NCBI GenBank assembly: GCA_027257055.1
Contig: JAPVLO010000007.1
Coordinates: 6,882,001-6,946,000 of the forward strand
DNA length: 64,000 nucleotides
Direction of reading: 5' to 3'
DNA from: Cephalopachus bancanus
Lineage: Eukaryota; Chordata; Mammalia; Primates; Tarsiidae
Shown: positions 33,800 to 45,925 of the stretch, piece after piece
Position numbering within the stretch: position 1 is the first letter of the stretch
How the letters are laid out: every line of letters starts with the position of its first letter
Position numbers and translations under genes: made by a program
The notes under the pieces: generated by a model
The model's input: only the letters and a program-made list of their open reading frames with translations
Told to the model about the DNA's origin: nothing
The model's database searches: none

Positions 33800-35090
33800 T
33801 ACAATTGTAGAAAATCTAGAAAAAAATAAAACTGATTCAGAGTTAAGATGAACTTTAAGCTTAAAGGAAATAGAAGTAATCAAGAACAAAATAATGGGTA
33901 GTCCAAATTATATATAAATTGTAAAACTTGTAGTTAAAAAATTATATAAAATAGCATCAAATGATGAACTCTAGAATATATTCACAATTAATGATTTAGG
34001 TAAAGTTCTTAATATATAAAGATCTCTTTAAAACCAACAAGAAACACAAAAGGCTCCTCTATGCCACTCCCATCGATAAGGGTACCAAAGTTTTCAATAA
34101 TCTTTAGAATAAAAAATATAATAAACAATAAACAACTGAAAATAAAATTCAGTTCTACTAGTTACACGAAAGCATCAAATCAATACAGACTATCCCTGAT
34201 GATGGTTCTACTCACTTTTTGACTTTAAGATGGTGTGAGGCCAGTGAAATGTTGACATAATGTAGAGTATTTGATAAATTACATGAGATATTCAAAGCTT
34301 TATTATAAAATAGGCTTTGTGTTAAATGACTTTTGCCTAACTGTAGGCTAATGTAAGTGTTTTGAGCACATTTAATGTAGACTAGGCTAAGTTATGACAG
34401 TAGATTAGGTGCATTAAACGTATTTTTGACTTATGATATTTTCAACTTACGATGGGTTTATCAGAATATAACCCCATCATAAGTTGAAGAGTATCTGTAA
34501 TGAGTTTCCATTTTTACCAAACTGGTAGTTGATTTTTTAAAAATCAACTCATTGGCTTTGAAAAGATGAGTATATAGTACATAGGCGAGTGAAAATTGAT
34601 ACCGCCTTCCTGAGAAAACATCTGGCAATGTATGTCAAAACCTGTAACAGAGTTTGCAACCTTTGAAAATATTTATATTTCTAAATAAGTAATCAGACAT
34701 ATACACAAAGCTTTATGCACAAGCAAACAAGTAAACAATCCAACAGTAAGAGGAATAGTTTACATAATTGTAGTAGAAAAGTAGGACAGAATTTCAAGCA
34801 TCCAATAAAAGTAAAAATCATGTATTTGAAAAATATTTAATGATACTGAGAAATTCTCAAGGCACAATATATATTTAAAATCAGGATATGTAATTACATG
34901 TACAATATGGTATCAGTATTATAAAATATTTTCTCTGTGTGTGTGCATTAAAAAGGATGAATAAAACATATGCAAATATTTGCAGTGATTAACTCTGGGT
35001 GATATGACTGAGGATGACTTTTATTTTATTCATAAATATTCTATAATGAGCATATAGTACTTTCAGACTCAGAAAAAAGAAAGACTTAAT
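33800..35090 (+). mobile_element. HAL1/L1M tract, split by a DNA transposon
   Basis: A-rich sequence with CCTGAGAAAACATCTGGCAA, GCAACCTTTGAAAATATTTA and AGAGGAATAGTTTACATAAT on the right of the 34186-34497 element, and an A-rich ORF-like part on the left. Family call tentative. Confidence 0.45.
34186..34497. mobile_element. Mariner/Tigger-class DNA transposon, 312 bp
   Basis: Starts CAGACTATCCCTGATGATGG and ends CATAAGTTGAAGAGTATCTG, imperfect inverted ends. TA lies directly outside both ends (34184-34185 and 34498-34499), the usual mariner target. Internal phrases AATTACATGAGATATTC and ATAGGCTTTGTGTTAAATG are typical of a known human family I cannot name with certainty. Confidence 0.75.
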
Positions 35091-37479
35091 TCTCTCTCCT
35101 CAAAAATAACAAAATAATTTTCCCGAAGTATAGCATTTGAACTTGGCCTTGACTAGTGGTTAGGATCCTGACAGGTGGCAAAGAGTTCTGATAAGGGAAG
35201 GCTTTTGTGATTCAGAAACAGAAAGAGGAGGGTAAGAGGATGAGCAAAAGCCATGGTGAGAGAGGAGAGGAAGAAAAGGTTAAAGCAGCTCTAGAAGTGA
35301 CTTGAAGGCTAATGAGGAGGAAGAAGAGGCCACTGAATATTTGGAAGTCATTGATGGAGCCATTTGTTAAGATGGAAGAGGGGAAGACTCTACAGAAAGA
35401 GGTCAAGTATCTCAAGGAATTGAAAATAAATAAACAAAGCTTAAGTAAATATAGTGGGAAATTAGAAAGTGTGTGACTGCCTTTTAAAGGGGATGGACTC
35501 AGCTGCTGTTGTGTTCATTTTGCTGGTTCAGATGCTGCTCTGAGCCCCAACTTGACCCTACCCTATTGCTGTCTTCTAAAGATAAACTGATCTCCAAAAA
35601 TCAGTGTTGTCATAATCCAAAGAGGACCATTAACATCCCATGACTCATAGCCCTGTCCTTCCTGATGTCCACTCAGAACCTGAGAGCATCCTGACTTGGG
35701 ACCAAAAGTAGGAGAATGGGATGGATAAATGGGACTACACCTATCTTTTCCATTCTTATTTACAATATCTGAATAAATAGGGTTCTCTGTGCTTGTCAAG
35801 TTTAGTCCATAGATTCAAAAACATAGGGATGAGCTAGGGAGGACTCAAAAAATTCTTTCCAGAAACCAATCTGCAAAAGTAGAGAGAAGAAAAGACTCTA
35901 AGTCAGGAAGATCTTGGCACCAATTCAGACTTTGGTCCTTTCAATAATTTCCCTGGGATCTGATTCATTTCTTCTGCCCAATGGGTAAAATCAGAACTCA
36001 ACAGGTTGTGCCAAAGGACCAGATGACACAATATATGTACTAGGACCTGTAAAAGACAACGTCTACAAGTACCCCATAATGCACTTCAGGATCCCAAGGG
36101 ATGGCTTTACCTAATCAAGGAAGGCACCAAGTCTCTAACTCAGCAGAATGAAAAGTGCTGAGTTGACATTAGGAAATTAGCATTCCACCTGCACCAACTC
36201 CTCCACACCACACAGAATTTCCACTGGCTCCTGCAAGCATCTTGGACAAAGGAGAGGCTCAAGGCATGAAGAATCCAATTTCTTACTAAAAACGCTTACG
36301 ATGTTCTTATTAAAACATTTCTTGTTAAAACAAGGATAATTCTAACTCCCAAGTAGGTGCTAACACTCACACTGGAAGCCACCAAATTTCTCTTCCTAAG
36401 ATGAAGGCAACAATCTACTCTCTTTACTCAAGCATATATCCAGTACATGTGGGAAAGCCCCTATGCAGAAAAGTCTGGCAGAAATAAAAAAGAATTCTGA
36501 AATTCAAGGTTTTGCAAGGCAGGAATAAGCTGCTTACTTTTTAGTACCAACGAAAAGAAAGTCAAGAAGGCTTTGAATGGCAAAAGATGGGTTAGACTCA
36601 GTCTGCTGGTACATCCATGGTTAAAAAGCCAAATGGATTTATGTAATGTCTAGCAAATTCTCCCAACACAACAAAATAGATCAGCAAAGGCACCATGGTT
36701 ATGGCTCTTTTATGAGATTCCGATGAGATTAGGGAATCCACAATTAGATTTATGGAGAGGGCACAGCTCACAAAGAATTACAGGCGTGGTTGTTGGCAGA
36801 AGAAGCCAACTAGAACCACATTCATAAGTTTTGAGAGATTTATATTGTTCAAACAATCACTGGATTGAATAAAAGAGAGTGAGTGTTGCAGAAAATAATT
36901 CCCAGATCTACGGTTCTCTTGCTCATACCCCAAGAAGGGCATGTCTTCCAACATCTTTTTCTGATGCAGCCAACAAGTATAACCAAAAAGGGAGAACTTC
37001 CTGAGGGTGGAGCCAAGGCCGATGAAGAACAACAGACTGGAAGCCAGTCCCAAAAAGCCAAACCAGGGCCTCATCAAGGAACTTTCTTTTCCCCAGGTAG
37101 GGGGGATGTTGCCATATCTGCGTGTGAGAACTTCTAGGTAGCAACAGTTTGGCAGCCCATCCTCCCCTTTCTGAAGGTTTATTGCAATTATCCTATCCTT
37201 GGTCCACCATTAAATTTTTTTCAGAGCAGGATTTATTCAGTGGACAAAAAAGCTCCTTCAGTGGGAGGGAACCTGAAGGGGTCGCCCTAAATCTTTAGGG
37301 GGTTGGGGGAAGATAATTTGTCATAAGTCTCTGAACCAAGAAGAGCCATGCCCAAAATGTAAAGACTATGATTCAGCACCCAAAAATCCTGGACAGCAAG
37401 AGTAATAGTGACTGGGTGGGACTTTGGGGCTGTCTCCTTTGTGGTAGGAACTGAATATCTGCGGACCAGCAGGATAGCC

Positions 37480-37760
37480 TAGGGTAGACTCTACCATCAT
37501 TCACACATGTTCCATGCCTCTCGTTGGGAGCAAATTCCACACCACATCTTGTTGAACCCAGGCGTGGACATGTGACTTGCTCTGACCAATTGAAAAGGAG
37601 AGGAAGTGACATCTCCTTCTCCTGGGCAGATGCTTTCCAAGCCAAGGCAGGTTCTTCATGTTCTAGCTTCCTGCCTCTGTGATTGTGAAGGTACATATGG
37701 ATGTGGTGCCTCTGTCAAGTTGGGTCCCACAGAACCACAATAAGCAGAATCCCTTTACTA
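37480..37760 (+). mobile_element. MLT1-type LTR (ERVL-MaLR), solo and decayed
   Basis: GGCGTGGACATGTGACTTGC, TCTGACCAATTGAAAAGG and GAGGAAGTGACATCTCC are the common MLT1 phrase. No internal retroviral sequence seen. Confidence 0.55.
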
Positions 37761-37799
37761 CTCCATAGTCAACATGAAGCATCAGAGAAGAATAGATGT

Positions 37800-38370
37800 C
37801 ATGGTTGTAAGTCCCTCAAAATTACGTAGCTATGGCAACATGAGTCAGCTTATCCTGAGGAATGTCCCCCCTTCCTCCTCAGTCCACTGATTTGGATGAA
37901 ACCTACCCCTCCAATCATCCACACCACTCATGATCTACCTGTGCAGACATGACCCAGGTCTGGGCAATCAAATCAGAACATCATATCTCACTGATCATCA
38001 TGATTGATTCAGAGAATGAACATGTAAGAAGCCTGAGTCAATGAAAATCTACTCTAGGACTTTTATGAACCTACTAGGAAACACATTTGTTTTCCCAAGT
38101 AAGGATAGCTAAGCTTTGAGAATAGGGGCCTGAGGCTCTATATAACCACTTTCTTCCTTGCAGAGAAAGCCTGCTGGGGAATGGAGTCAAACCAGACAAA
38201 TGCAGAGCCAGGCACAGGAACAGAGACCTGCTGGCATGGTTTATACTACTGGATATCCCCCATACCCTGGGCTTTCAGTTCTGTGAACCAATTAATGCCT
38301 CTTTTCATTTACACCAGTTCAAGTCGGACTCCTTCTTTTCCTGAACTTGTTACTAAAATATCCCTAATAC
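37800..38370 (+). mobile_element. Possible old interspersed repeat, unclassified
   Basis: CAGACATGACCCAGGTCTGG, GGACTTTTATGAACC, TATATAACCACTTTC and GTGAACCAATTAATGCC resemble a widespread mammalian element, but I cannot name the family. Confidence 0.3.
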
Positions 38371-39949
38371 AAATAGATTTCATAATCTCTTGAGAAAGAA
38401 AACAGTAAGATGTTTCAAGAGAAGCATTAAGGATAAGGTCTCACAAATGTCTACAGCATAAGGTCTACAGATGATCTGAGGACTGAGCAGAGGTGGGCAC
38501 TTTAAATCCAGGAAGGAAAGCAGATTTCTTCCTCCCCAGATCACAACAGAAAGAACCAAGAGCATGGATCCCAGTGGAGTAGGCTGGGGACCATTTACCT
38601 GCTGTGTGTCTAGTTTGGGCTCTCAAACAGAAGGTCCTCCAGTTGTTCCAGCTTTTCATATATGTGTGTGACCATGTATGTGCGTATGCTAAGCAAACAC
38701 ACAAGACTGGAATAAGCAAAGCAGATTCAATGCTGCTTTCCCCAATTAACAGCTCTTGGGGGAAATAGCTCAATTATCTTTACAGGCACAAGCGGAACAT
38801 CCATTAACACTAATGGGATCCAGGCAAGACCTGGAGCCGTACGGGCTTCTGGGAGCTGGGAGTGCCTGGTCTCTGCTCTGGGATGTTGGTTGATGAGCAT
38901 CCTGCAGGCCCATCCACCCAGACAGGGGTAACAGTGCCATTTGTCCCTATTCCTACCTCTGTGAAAGTCTCCACAAAAGACTGGCCACATACAGTCAGAC
39001 ACAGAAAGGAGTAAGCATCTGAAATGTGCCACTCTTTTGGTACCTCTTAGTGTCATTTTCTGATGTGTTCATGCAGTGTCCCAGACCTCACTTGCCCTCT
39101 GAGTGACCTTGTCAGATTCTTCTCATTAACTATAATGCAATCCCACATTTGGAAACTCCCAAATCAACCCTGTTATCTTGTGTGAATGTCCACAAACTAT
39201 AGGCTGGCATAGAAAAAGTTTGAGTTGATCAAGGAACTCAAAGAAGGCCAGTGGGGTCTAAATGTCACTGTTTTCATCTTAGCTGTTTTGAATTAACCAG
39301 CTAAGAAACTTTGTTGCACAATAAGAGTCAAAGTCTATTGCATCATTTTTCCGGGAGGGAACCTATGACTTGGAATTGGTATTTGGGAAGGTGGAGTGGG
39401 TTCTTTCTGCTCGCTCACTCAGGCTCTGGTCCCTGAATCAGCCCTACCCGCAAAGGTCTCCATCCACCACTGACTCAAAGAGTAACTAGACACCAAGAAA
39501 AATTCCTCGTCCCTCCTCAGCCTCAAAGGCTAGGCATGAAGCTGCCACCACTGACCCTCTCACAGCCAAGCAGGAAGACCTGGGCCCTAAGAGACCTTGC
39601 CTCTGGAGTCCATGGTCTGGGAAAAGGAAGAGGATTGCGGGAGGCTCAGCAGAGAAGCCTCCTCCACAGAGCCAGGGCCAGCACTGGCAGCAGAGTTGTC
39701 CTTGAACCATCTTGGCTCAGGGGCCACTGTGAGTCGTATCTGAATGCTTCACAGAAGCAGTCACCCCTTTCACTATTCACTCCTTTGCCAGCTGATCAAA
39801 CCCATCTACACTCAGAGAACTGAGGCAAACCAACTAGAAAACTATCTTAAATACTAAGAGGATATTCGAGGTAAATACTAAATAATATCCTAAGATAAAT
39901 GCTGAGAGAGTATGTAAGGTGATTTGTTACAAAATGAGTGGACTCACAT

Positions 39950-41170
39950 CAATATTTTTTCCTAATGTTAGCAAAAGCCACCATATCATTTAATAGGAAA
40001 AATTAAAATCCCATTTACAATAACCAATGCAAAACATTAAACACATAGAAATAAAACTAATAAGAAATTTTTAGACTCCTTGGGAAGTAACTATAAAATT
40101 TAAACCTAAGATCATATTGATTTTTTTAAAAAAGGCTCAGATAATAGACAGATGTACTAGGTTCTTGAATGGGATGACTTGATTTGGTAATGATATCAAT
40201 TCTTCAGAATGATTTTATAAATTTTACACAATTCTAACTGCATATGATAATCCAATCTGATATAAGTTACAATATCCTTGTAGCTTACGCATGATAGGAT
40301 GGCTCTCAAAATAGATAAAAATATAATGAAGAGGCATTAGGCTGTATATTAAAATATATAATAAAACTATAGTTATTAAAACAGTTGATACAAAGGCAGG
40401 GCAGACCCAGGTAAGTAAAAGAAAATAATAAGTCTGAAAGGAAAACTTAGCAAAAATGTAGAAAATGGGTATATCATAAAATTTGCATTTCCAATCCGTG
40501 GCAAAAATGGACTATTCCCAGGATAGTGCTGAGTCACTGATCTCACCCAGAATGATCAGGAAACGACACTCACGCTGAAATGAATCACCCATGAGCTGAG
40601 GCCTTAAACACAAAGAAAAGGAACCCAGAAGAAAGCCAGAAGAAAATAATGGGTAATAAGTGGCCCGATCTGGGTGATGGAGACAACCTTCAGTCCAAAA
40701 GTAGTTAATGAAGACTAAAGAAAAAATTTGGCCTAAAAAATTTCAAACTTCTGAACATGGAAACACACCATAACAAAAACAGAATGCTACTGAGAAACTA
40801 GAAAACATCTAACATTTACAACAAGAATATATCAGCACAACGAGAGCACCTTCAATGACACTTTTAAGGTGGACACTTTTAAGGTGAACCTTTTGTTCAT
40901 CGCTGATGGCAGTGAAGCTTGGCAACTTCTCTCCAGAGGGTTATTTAGCAAAAATGTATAAGAGCTTTAAAGATGTTAAGGCCCTTTAGCCTGAGAATCC
41001 CACTACTAAAGATTTATTGTAAGGAAATGAATGAAGATGGTTCCAAAGACTCAGTGCAAAGGGACTTTTTAACATAACTTTCCATAACAGCCCAGTATTT
41101 TAAAAAATCATGTTATCAAATACATTTTTTAAAATGATAAATTGATAGGAAACAAAAAGGCAGGATACAA
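39950..41170 (+). mobile_element. HAL1/L1M tract
   Basis: CCCATTTACAATAACCAATG, CAGAATGATTTTATAAATTT, TATAGTTATTAAAACAG and AAGATTTATTGTAAGG fit an old L1 or HAL1 ORF2-like tract. No open frame. Confidence 0.45.
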
Positions 41171-41344
41171 AGTTAAATATAGGGAACTATTCAAATTTGG
41201 CTTTGAAATATGTGATACGTATCTAACTAAACTTTCATTTACTCAGTGAAGTGGCTTTGAGTGTCTTCTCAGGGGTAGACACTCTAGAAAACGATCAACA
41301 TGACAGACAAGAACCTGCCTATGTGAAGCTTTTCGTCTGATGGG

Positions 41345-41372
41345 AACACACACACACACACACACACACACC
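41345..41372. repeat. (CA)n microsatellite
   Basis: About thirteen CA units followed by CCCACATC. Confidence 0.97.
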
Positions 41373-42264
41373 CACATCACAAAGCAAGGAAATAAACCAA
41401 GATGTTAATGATATCTGGAGAAACAACGGGTAAAAATTACTTTCAGTCTTGGCACTTATCTGAAAATATTTATCATGCACGTCTTACTTTCATAATTGGA
41501 AATGAGATTTGGTGATACAACCCTTCCTCCCATCAAATGGTGTCACGGCCTCAATGTTTCTGTACAGCTAGATTCCTCCTGGTTGTACAACAACTGTGTC
41601 TGCTTTCCCTGAAAATAATTTTCTTTGTTAAAACCAAAAACAAGACAATGGCACATGACTATATTTGAAAACTATAAATGACCTTTCAAAAGACTTAGAT
41701 TTAAAATAAATGCATGACTCAGGAACAAGTAATTCCAATGACTAAATCTCCTCATAAAAATACCTTTAAGTCTCTGGAGATAATTCACCACACCAAAAAA
41801 AGGACATTCAGGCTCTGAAGTACTGATAAGAAAATGGGGGTTATGTCAGTAAATTTCAGGACCTGCTCGAGACTAGCATCTTTATGGCACTTGTCTGTAC
41901 CTGGAGACTGGAGAATGGTGGAATCAACGTAAACACCCTTCAAAGCCCAGAATAGATGGAGAGGAGGGGAGGGAAGAGGCACTGAGAAAAGGGTCTCTCT
42001 GAAACGGATTCTTGCCACACATTTGTTCAGAATAATCCAGCACTGTGGGCTCCGTCTTCTGTTCCACAAGGAGGCGGGTGTGGACTCACATCAACAGAAG
42101 CCACATGAAAACAGGCCTGGTCCCAGCCAAGCCAGAAATACCAGCTCCCGGAGGCATAAGACACATCACTGGAGATGTGCTTTTCCTGGTCTCTCCTTTA
42201 ATGGATGACTGTAATCAGTGGCGAGGTAAAGCTGTCAATTGGAGGTGCATCAGAGCAGCCAGCC

Positions 42265-42740
42265 TAATCAATCAATCATTCATTTAGCCAGCAAATATTC
42301 TGTAAGCCCCAAGCACTGTTTTAGGGCCAGGATAGAGCCAGGAGCATGAGAGATATGGCCCCTCCCCTTGCAAAGCTGATGTTCCAGAGGAGAGATGGGG
42401 ACAGATAATGGCCAAGTAAACAGACAAGACCATTTCAGGGAGTGAAAAATACAACACAGGAAATCAAGAGAGAAATTTGTGAAGGAGAGTTGCTTGGCAG
42501 CATGCATTCCTTTCAATAAGGGGTCATGGAGAGTTTCTCGGAGGAGACATCATTTCAGCTGAGACTTGAACCATGAGATGACTTAGGGTAAGAGCTTGCT
42601 GGGCAGAGGAGGGGCTGAGGAGTCAGAGAATGGGATGACAGAGTGGGAAGGAGGCCACACAAAGAGTTGGGGGTGGTGGGCCCAGGCCATTTGGGTCCAG
42701 GTCATGGGAGCATCTGAATGACCTTCTAAGAGCAATGAAA
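42265..42740 (+). mobile_element. Old LINE-type fragment, long copy
   Basis: AATCAATCATTCATTTAGCC, CCAAGCACTGTTTTAGGGCC, GCTGATGTTCCAGAGGAGAG, TCATTTCAGCTGAGACTTGA and AAGAGTTGGGGGTGG. The longest local copy of the family scattered over the window. Confidence 0.55.
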
Positions 42741-42754
42741 TTCACCTAGGAAAT

Positions 42755-43350
42755 CTAACTATTTGGGAAATATTTTTTAAATAGATGCATGCCAAAAATT
42801 ATAAGAATTCCCTTCCATAGGTCAATGGATAAACAAATTGTGGTACATCCAGACACTGGAATATCATTCGGAGATTTTTCTTAAATGAGCCATCAAGACA
42901 GAAAAGATATGGAAGAATCTTAAGGGTATATTGCTAAGTAAAATAATCTGGTCTGAAAAGCTCACATGCTGCATGATTCAAACTATACAACATTTTGGAA
43001 GAGACAAAACCATAGTGACAGTGAAAGGCTCTGCGGTTGTACCAGGGGCTTGGGGGAGGGGGAGAGGAACGAACAGCCAGAGCACAGGGAATTTTGGAGT
43101 CAGCGAACCTTTTCTCTATAACACTATAATGACAACTATATATTGCTGTGCATTTGTCAAAACCTGCAGAATGTACAACACCAAGAATAAACCCTGAAGT
43201 CAAACGTAGACTTTAGTTAATAATTCATCAATATCGGTTTATCAATTGTATGACATGTCATGGGGGACGGGGAGAGAATGTATATGGAAACCCACTGACT
43301 TTCTGCACAATTTTTGTGTGAACCTAAAACTTCTCTAAAAAAACCTTCTC
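42755..43350 (+). mobile_element. L1M 3' end
   Basis: AGGTCAATGGATAAACAAAT, TGTGGTACATCCAGACACTG, GCTGCATGATTCAAACTATA, GCACAATTTTTGTGTGAACC and TAAAACTTCTCTAAAAAAAC give the usual old L1 3' UTR order. Confidence 0.75.
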
Positions 43351-43514
43351 TTTAAAAAATGAATTGCTGGTGTAATGTTCAAATAATGCGTTTATTTCTG
43401 TCCTCGTCTTCCCTGTTTTACTGGAGCTTAGACCCCAGAGCCTGGGGAAAGGTGGCATACAGAGAGGTGACAGCCAGGCAAAGGGACAGTCAGGCAGAAG
43501 CAGTATGTCTCTTT

Positions 43515-43712
43515 GTTAGAACTGTGGGCTCCCCAGTTCTGCCACCTACTTAATCTTTCCAGATCTCTGTTTTCTCATCTGTGAAACAGAAGCATAAACA
43601 CTGACTCCTGGCCTCACAGGGCTGTTGTGCAGAGGGAGAGGCAGGAGGTATGGATGAGCCAGGCACTGAAACTGCTGCCAGCACAGTATGGCTCCTATTA
43701 AATGCAAGCAAA
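43515..43712 (+). mobile_element. MIR
   Basis: TTCTGCCACCTACTTAATCT, TGTTTTCTCATCTGTGAAAC, AGGGCTGTTGTGCAGAG and ATGAGCCAGGCACTGAAAC match the MIR 3' two-thirds. Confidence 0.7.
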
Positions 43713-44089
43713 AAAAAAAAAAATTCATGATGATTTATTGTCCACGTTTCTGTGATATGGGTCAGCTAGTGAAACTGTTTCACCTCTAACTGGAGCATTT
43801 CTGTTCTAAAAAGCAGCAAAAACTGCAAGCACCTACAAGAAGAGAGTCTGGAAATGTGAACCATAATGCACTCATCACTCAGCTTCAACAACTATCCATA
43901 TGCAGCTGATCTCTTTACAGAGGCCCCCACCTATTCCCTCTCACCCTCTGCTGGATTATTCTGAAACAAATGCAAGATGTCATATCATTTCAACTGTAAA
44001 TCTGGCTTGAGTTTGCACCAAAAATGACTTTTGTTTTTAAGCATTACTCTTGTAGACACATTTTTCAAAATTCTCAATGACCTGGCAAG

Positions 44090-44744
44090 AATGTTGGGAA
44101 ACAGGGATGCTACTCATTTTTGCGTGATAAAAAGTTGATACGGTATCTCTGAAGGTCAATTTTTATATCTAGCCAAACTTAAAATGCACACATAATGTAG
44201 CCCAACAATTCCAATCATTATAACAAATGTTACAAATAAACTTGAACCTGAAAACAAAGAGGCATGCACAGGTACAAGATTATTCAAGGTAGCAATGATT
44301 CTGTTGATACATGTTTGGAAATAATCTCGATATCCACCAAAGAAGGCACTGAAGAGGAACATTTTCCACAGAATGTCAGGCAACATATAAAAAGAATGAG
44401 AAGACTAACATGCACCAGTAGGGAATAATCTCCAAGAAATATTGGAAAGTAATAAAAAGTATAAAACAGCAAGTAAAGATTGCCATCATTAGTGTAAAAA
44501 ATATGCATGCACATGCACACATCTGATGTATGACTTGAATATATCTACAAGGAGCCCCAAGGAAGAAACTCATGCCAGTGGTTGTCAGTGGGAAGGAGAA
44601 CTGGTCATCCAGAGAATAAGTTTAGTATGCAAACTTTTCACTGTCTCATAAAGGTGACAAGGATAACAGATTCATAAGAACAATGTGTACCTTTTCAGGC
44701 TGCTTAATTTTTAACCGTATGCATATATTGCCTATTAATTTATT
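44090..44744 (+). mobile_element. L1M 3' portion, target of a later L1
   Basis: AAGGTAGCAATGATTCTGTT, CAACATATAAAAAGAATGAG, GTGTACCTTTTCAGGCTGC and TTAATTTTTAACCGTATGC resemble an old L1 3' end. A-rich sequence with the same character resumes at about 45642. Confidence 0.45.
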
Positions 44745-45641
44745 TTATTTTATTTAAGCATTTTTATTTTTTTATTTTAAAGATGTGGAGTACAATTCAG
44801 GGTTAGGTATATGAATGTTCATTATGCAGGTACCCTTGTTGATGAGGTGTGCCCCCCCCGGCAGATTCTCACTACTGCCAATCCCACCTCCCCACCTCCT
44901 GATGGTTTCCCGCTACTACCAATCCTTTTCTTATAGTATTACAATAATTGCTCAAGGTCTGGTTATGAGTGAGAGCATGTGATACTTAGTTCTTTGTTTC
45001 TGTGATAGATCACACAGTATTATAGACTGACAAGCTTCTGCAAAGCCAAAGAAACCACCAAGAGAGCAGGGAGACAGCCCACAGACTGGGAAAAAATATT
45101 TGCCAACTGTATGTCTGACAAAGGCCTACCATCTAGGACTCACAAGGAACGTGCTGAAAAGGAAAAAACAAACAGCCCCATTACAAAGTGGGCAAAAGAT
45201 ATGAATAGGCCCTTCTCAAAAGAAGACATATAAGCAGCCAACAGAAACATGGAAAAATGCTCAGTCTCACTAGTCAGCAAAAGAAATGCAAATTAAAACT
45301 ACACTGAGATACCACCTAACTCCAGTCAGGATGGCTATCATCAATAACTCAAAAAACAACAGATGTTGGAGAGGATGTGGTGAAAAGGGAATACTTCTGC
45401 ACTGTTGGTGAGAGTGTAAACTAGTACAGCTTCTGTGGAAAACAGTGTGGTGATTCCTAAAAGTTCTAAAAATCGACCTTCCATACTACCCCACAATCCC
45501 CCTACTGGGACTATACCTGGAGGAACTCAAATCACTCTATGAAAAAGATACCTGCACATGTATGTTTATTGCAGCATTGCTCACAATAACAAGAACATGG
45601 AACCAGCCATGCTGCCCATCAAAGGTAGACTGGATAAAATA
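44745..45641 (-). mobile_element. L1 insertion with 5' inversion (twin priming)
   Basis: 44745 to about 45025 is an L1 3' end on the minus strand: T-rich start (the tail), then CAGGTACCCTTGTTGATGAG and GGTTATGAGTGAGAGCATGT. From about 45028 to 45641 the sequence is L1 ORF2 on the plus strand: AAGCTTCTGCAAAGCCAAAG, AAGTGGGCAAAAGATATGAA, CTCAAAAGAAGACATATAAG, GATGTTGGAGAGGATGTGG and GCCCATCAAAGGTAGACTGG. The break lies between the more upstream L1 position and the 3' segment, as expected for twin priming. Less diverged than the other L1 tracts. Confidence 0.8.
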
Positions 45642-45904
45642 TTTTAAAAATAAATGTAAGGAGGTGAGGGAAAACATTTGCCAGACCAAATAAAATATCC
45701 AACCTCTAAGGGGATTTGAAAGGAATCATAACATAGGAGACTGGAATCAACAAAACAAGTAGTCTTTTAATAGCATAAAAAGCAACGTCAAGGCTTTACA
45801 CATCAAAAAGAAATAAATAAAGGATCCATGTATTCCTCAAGAATCAATGACTTCTGAATTTGAAGTTACTGGCTTGGGGCTATGTTTTCTGTAGCCCCGG
45901 GCCT

Positions 45905-45925
45905 TGAATCTAGGGGGCGCCATAT
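45905..45925 (+). promoter_or_regulatory. Possible CTCF-type site
   Basis: AATCTAGGGGGCGCCATATT holds the core AGGGGGCGC. Eleven of fourteen core positions of CCASYAGRKGGCRS fit; the CCA at the start does not. AGATAAGG, a GATA-type motif, occurs about 30 and 90 bases to the right. Binding is not shown. Confidence 0.3.

Noticed and set aside
36778..37137. Overlapping frames of 84-99 codons on both strands, considered as a retroviral or pseudogene remnant
   Set aside because: No motif I can name, and no LTR or tail next to it.
45028..45641. ORF2-like L1 segment as a gene
   Set aside because: Broken, inverted part of an L1 insertion; no long open frame remains.
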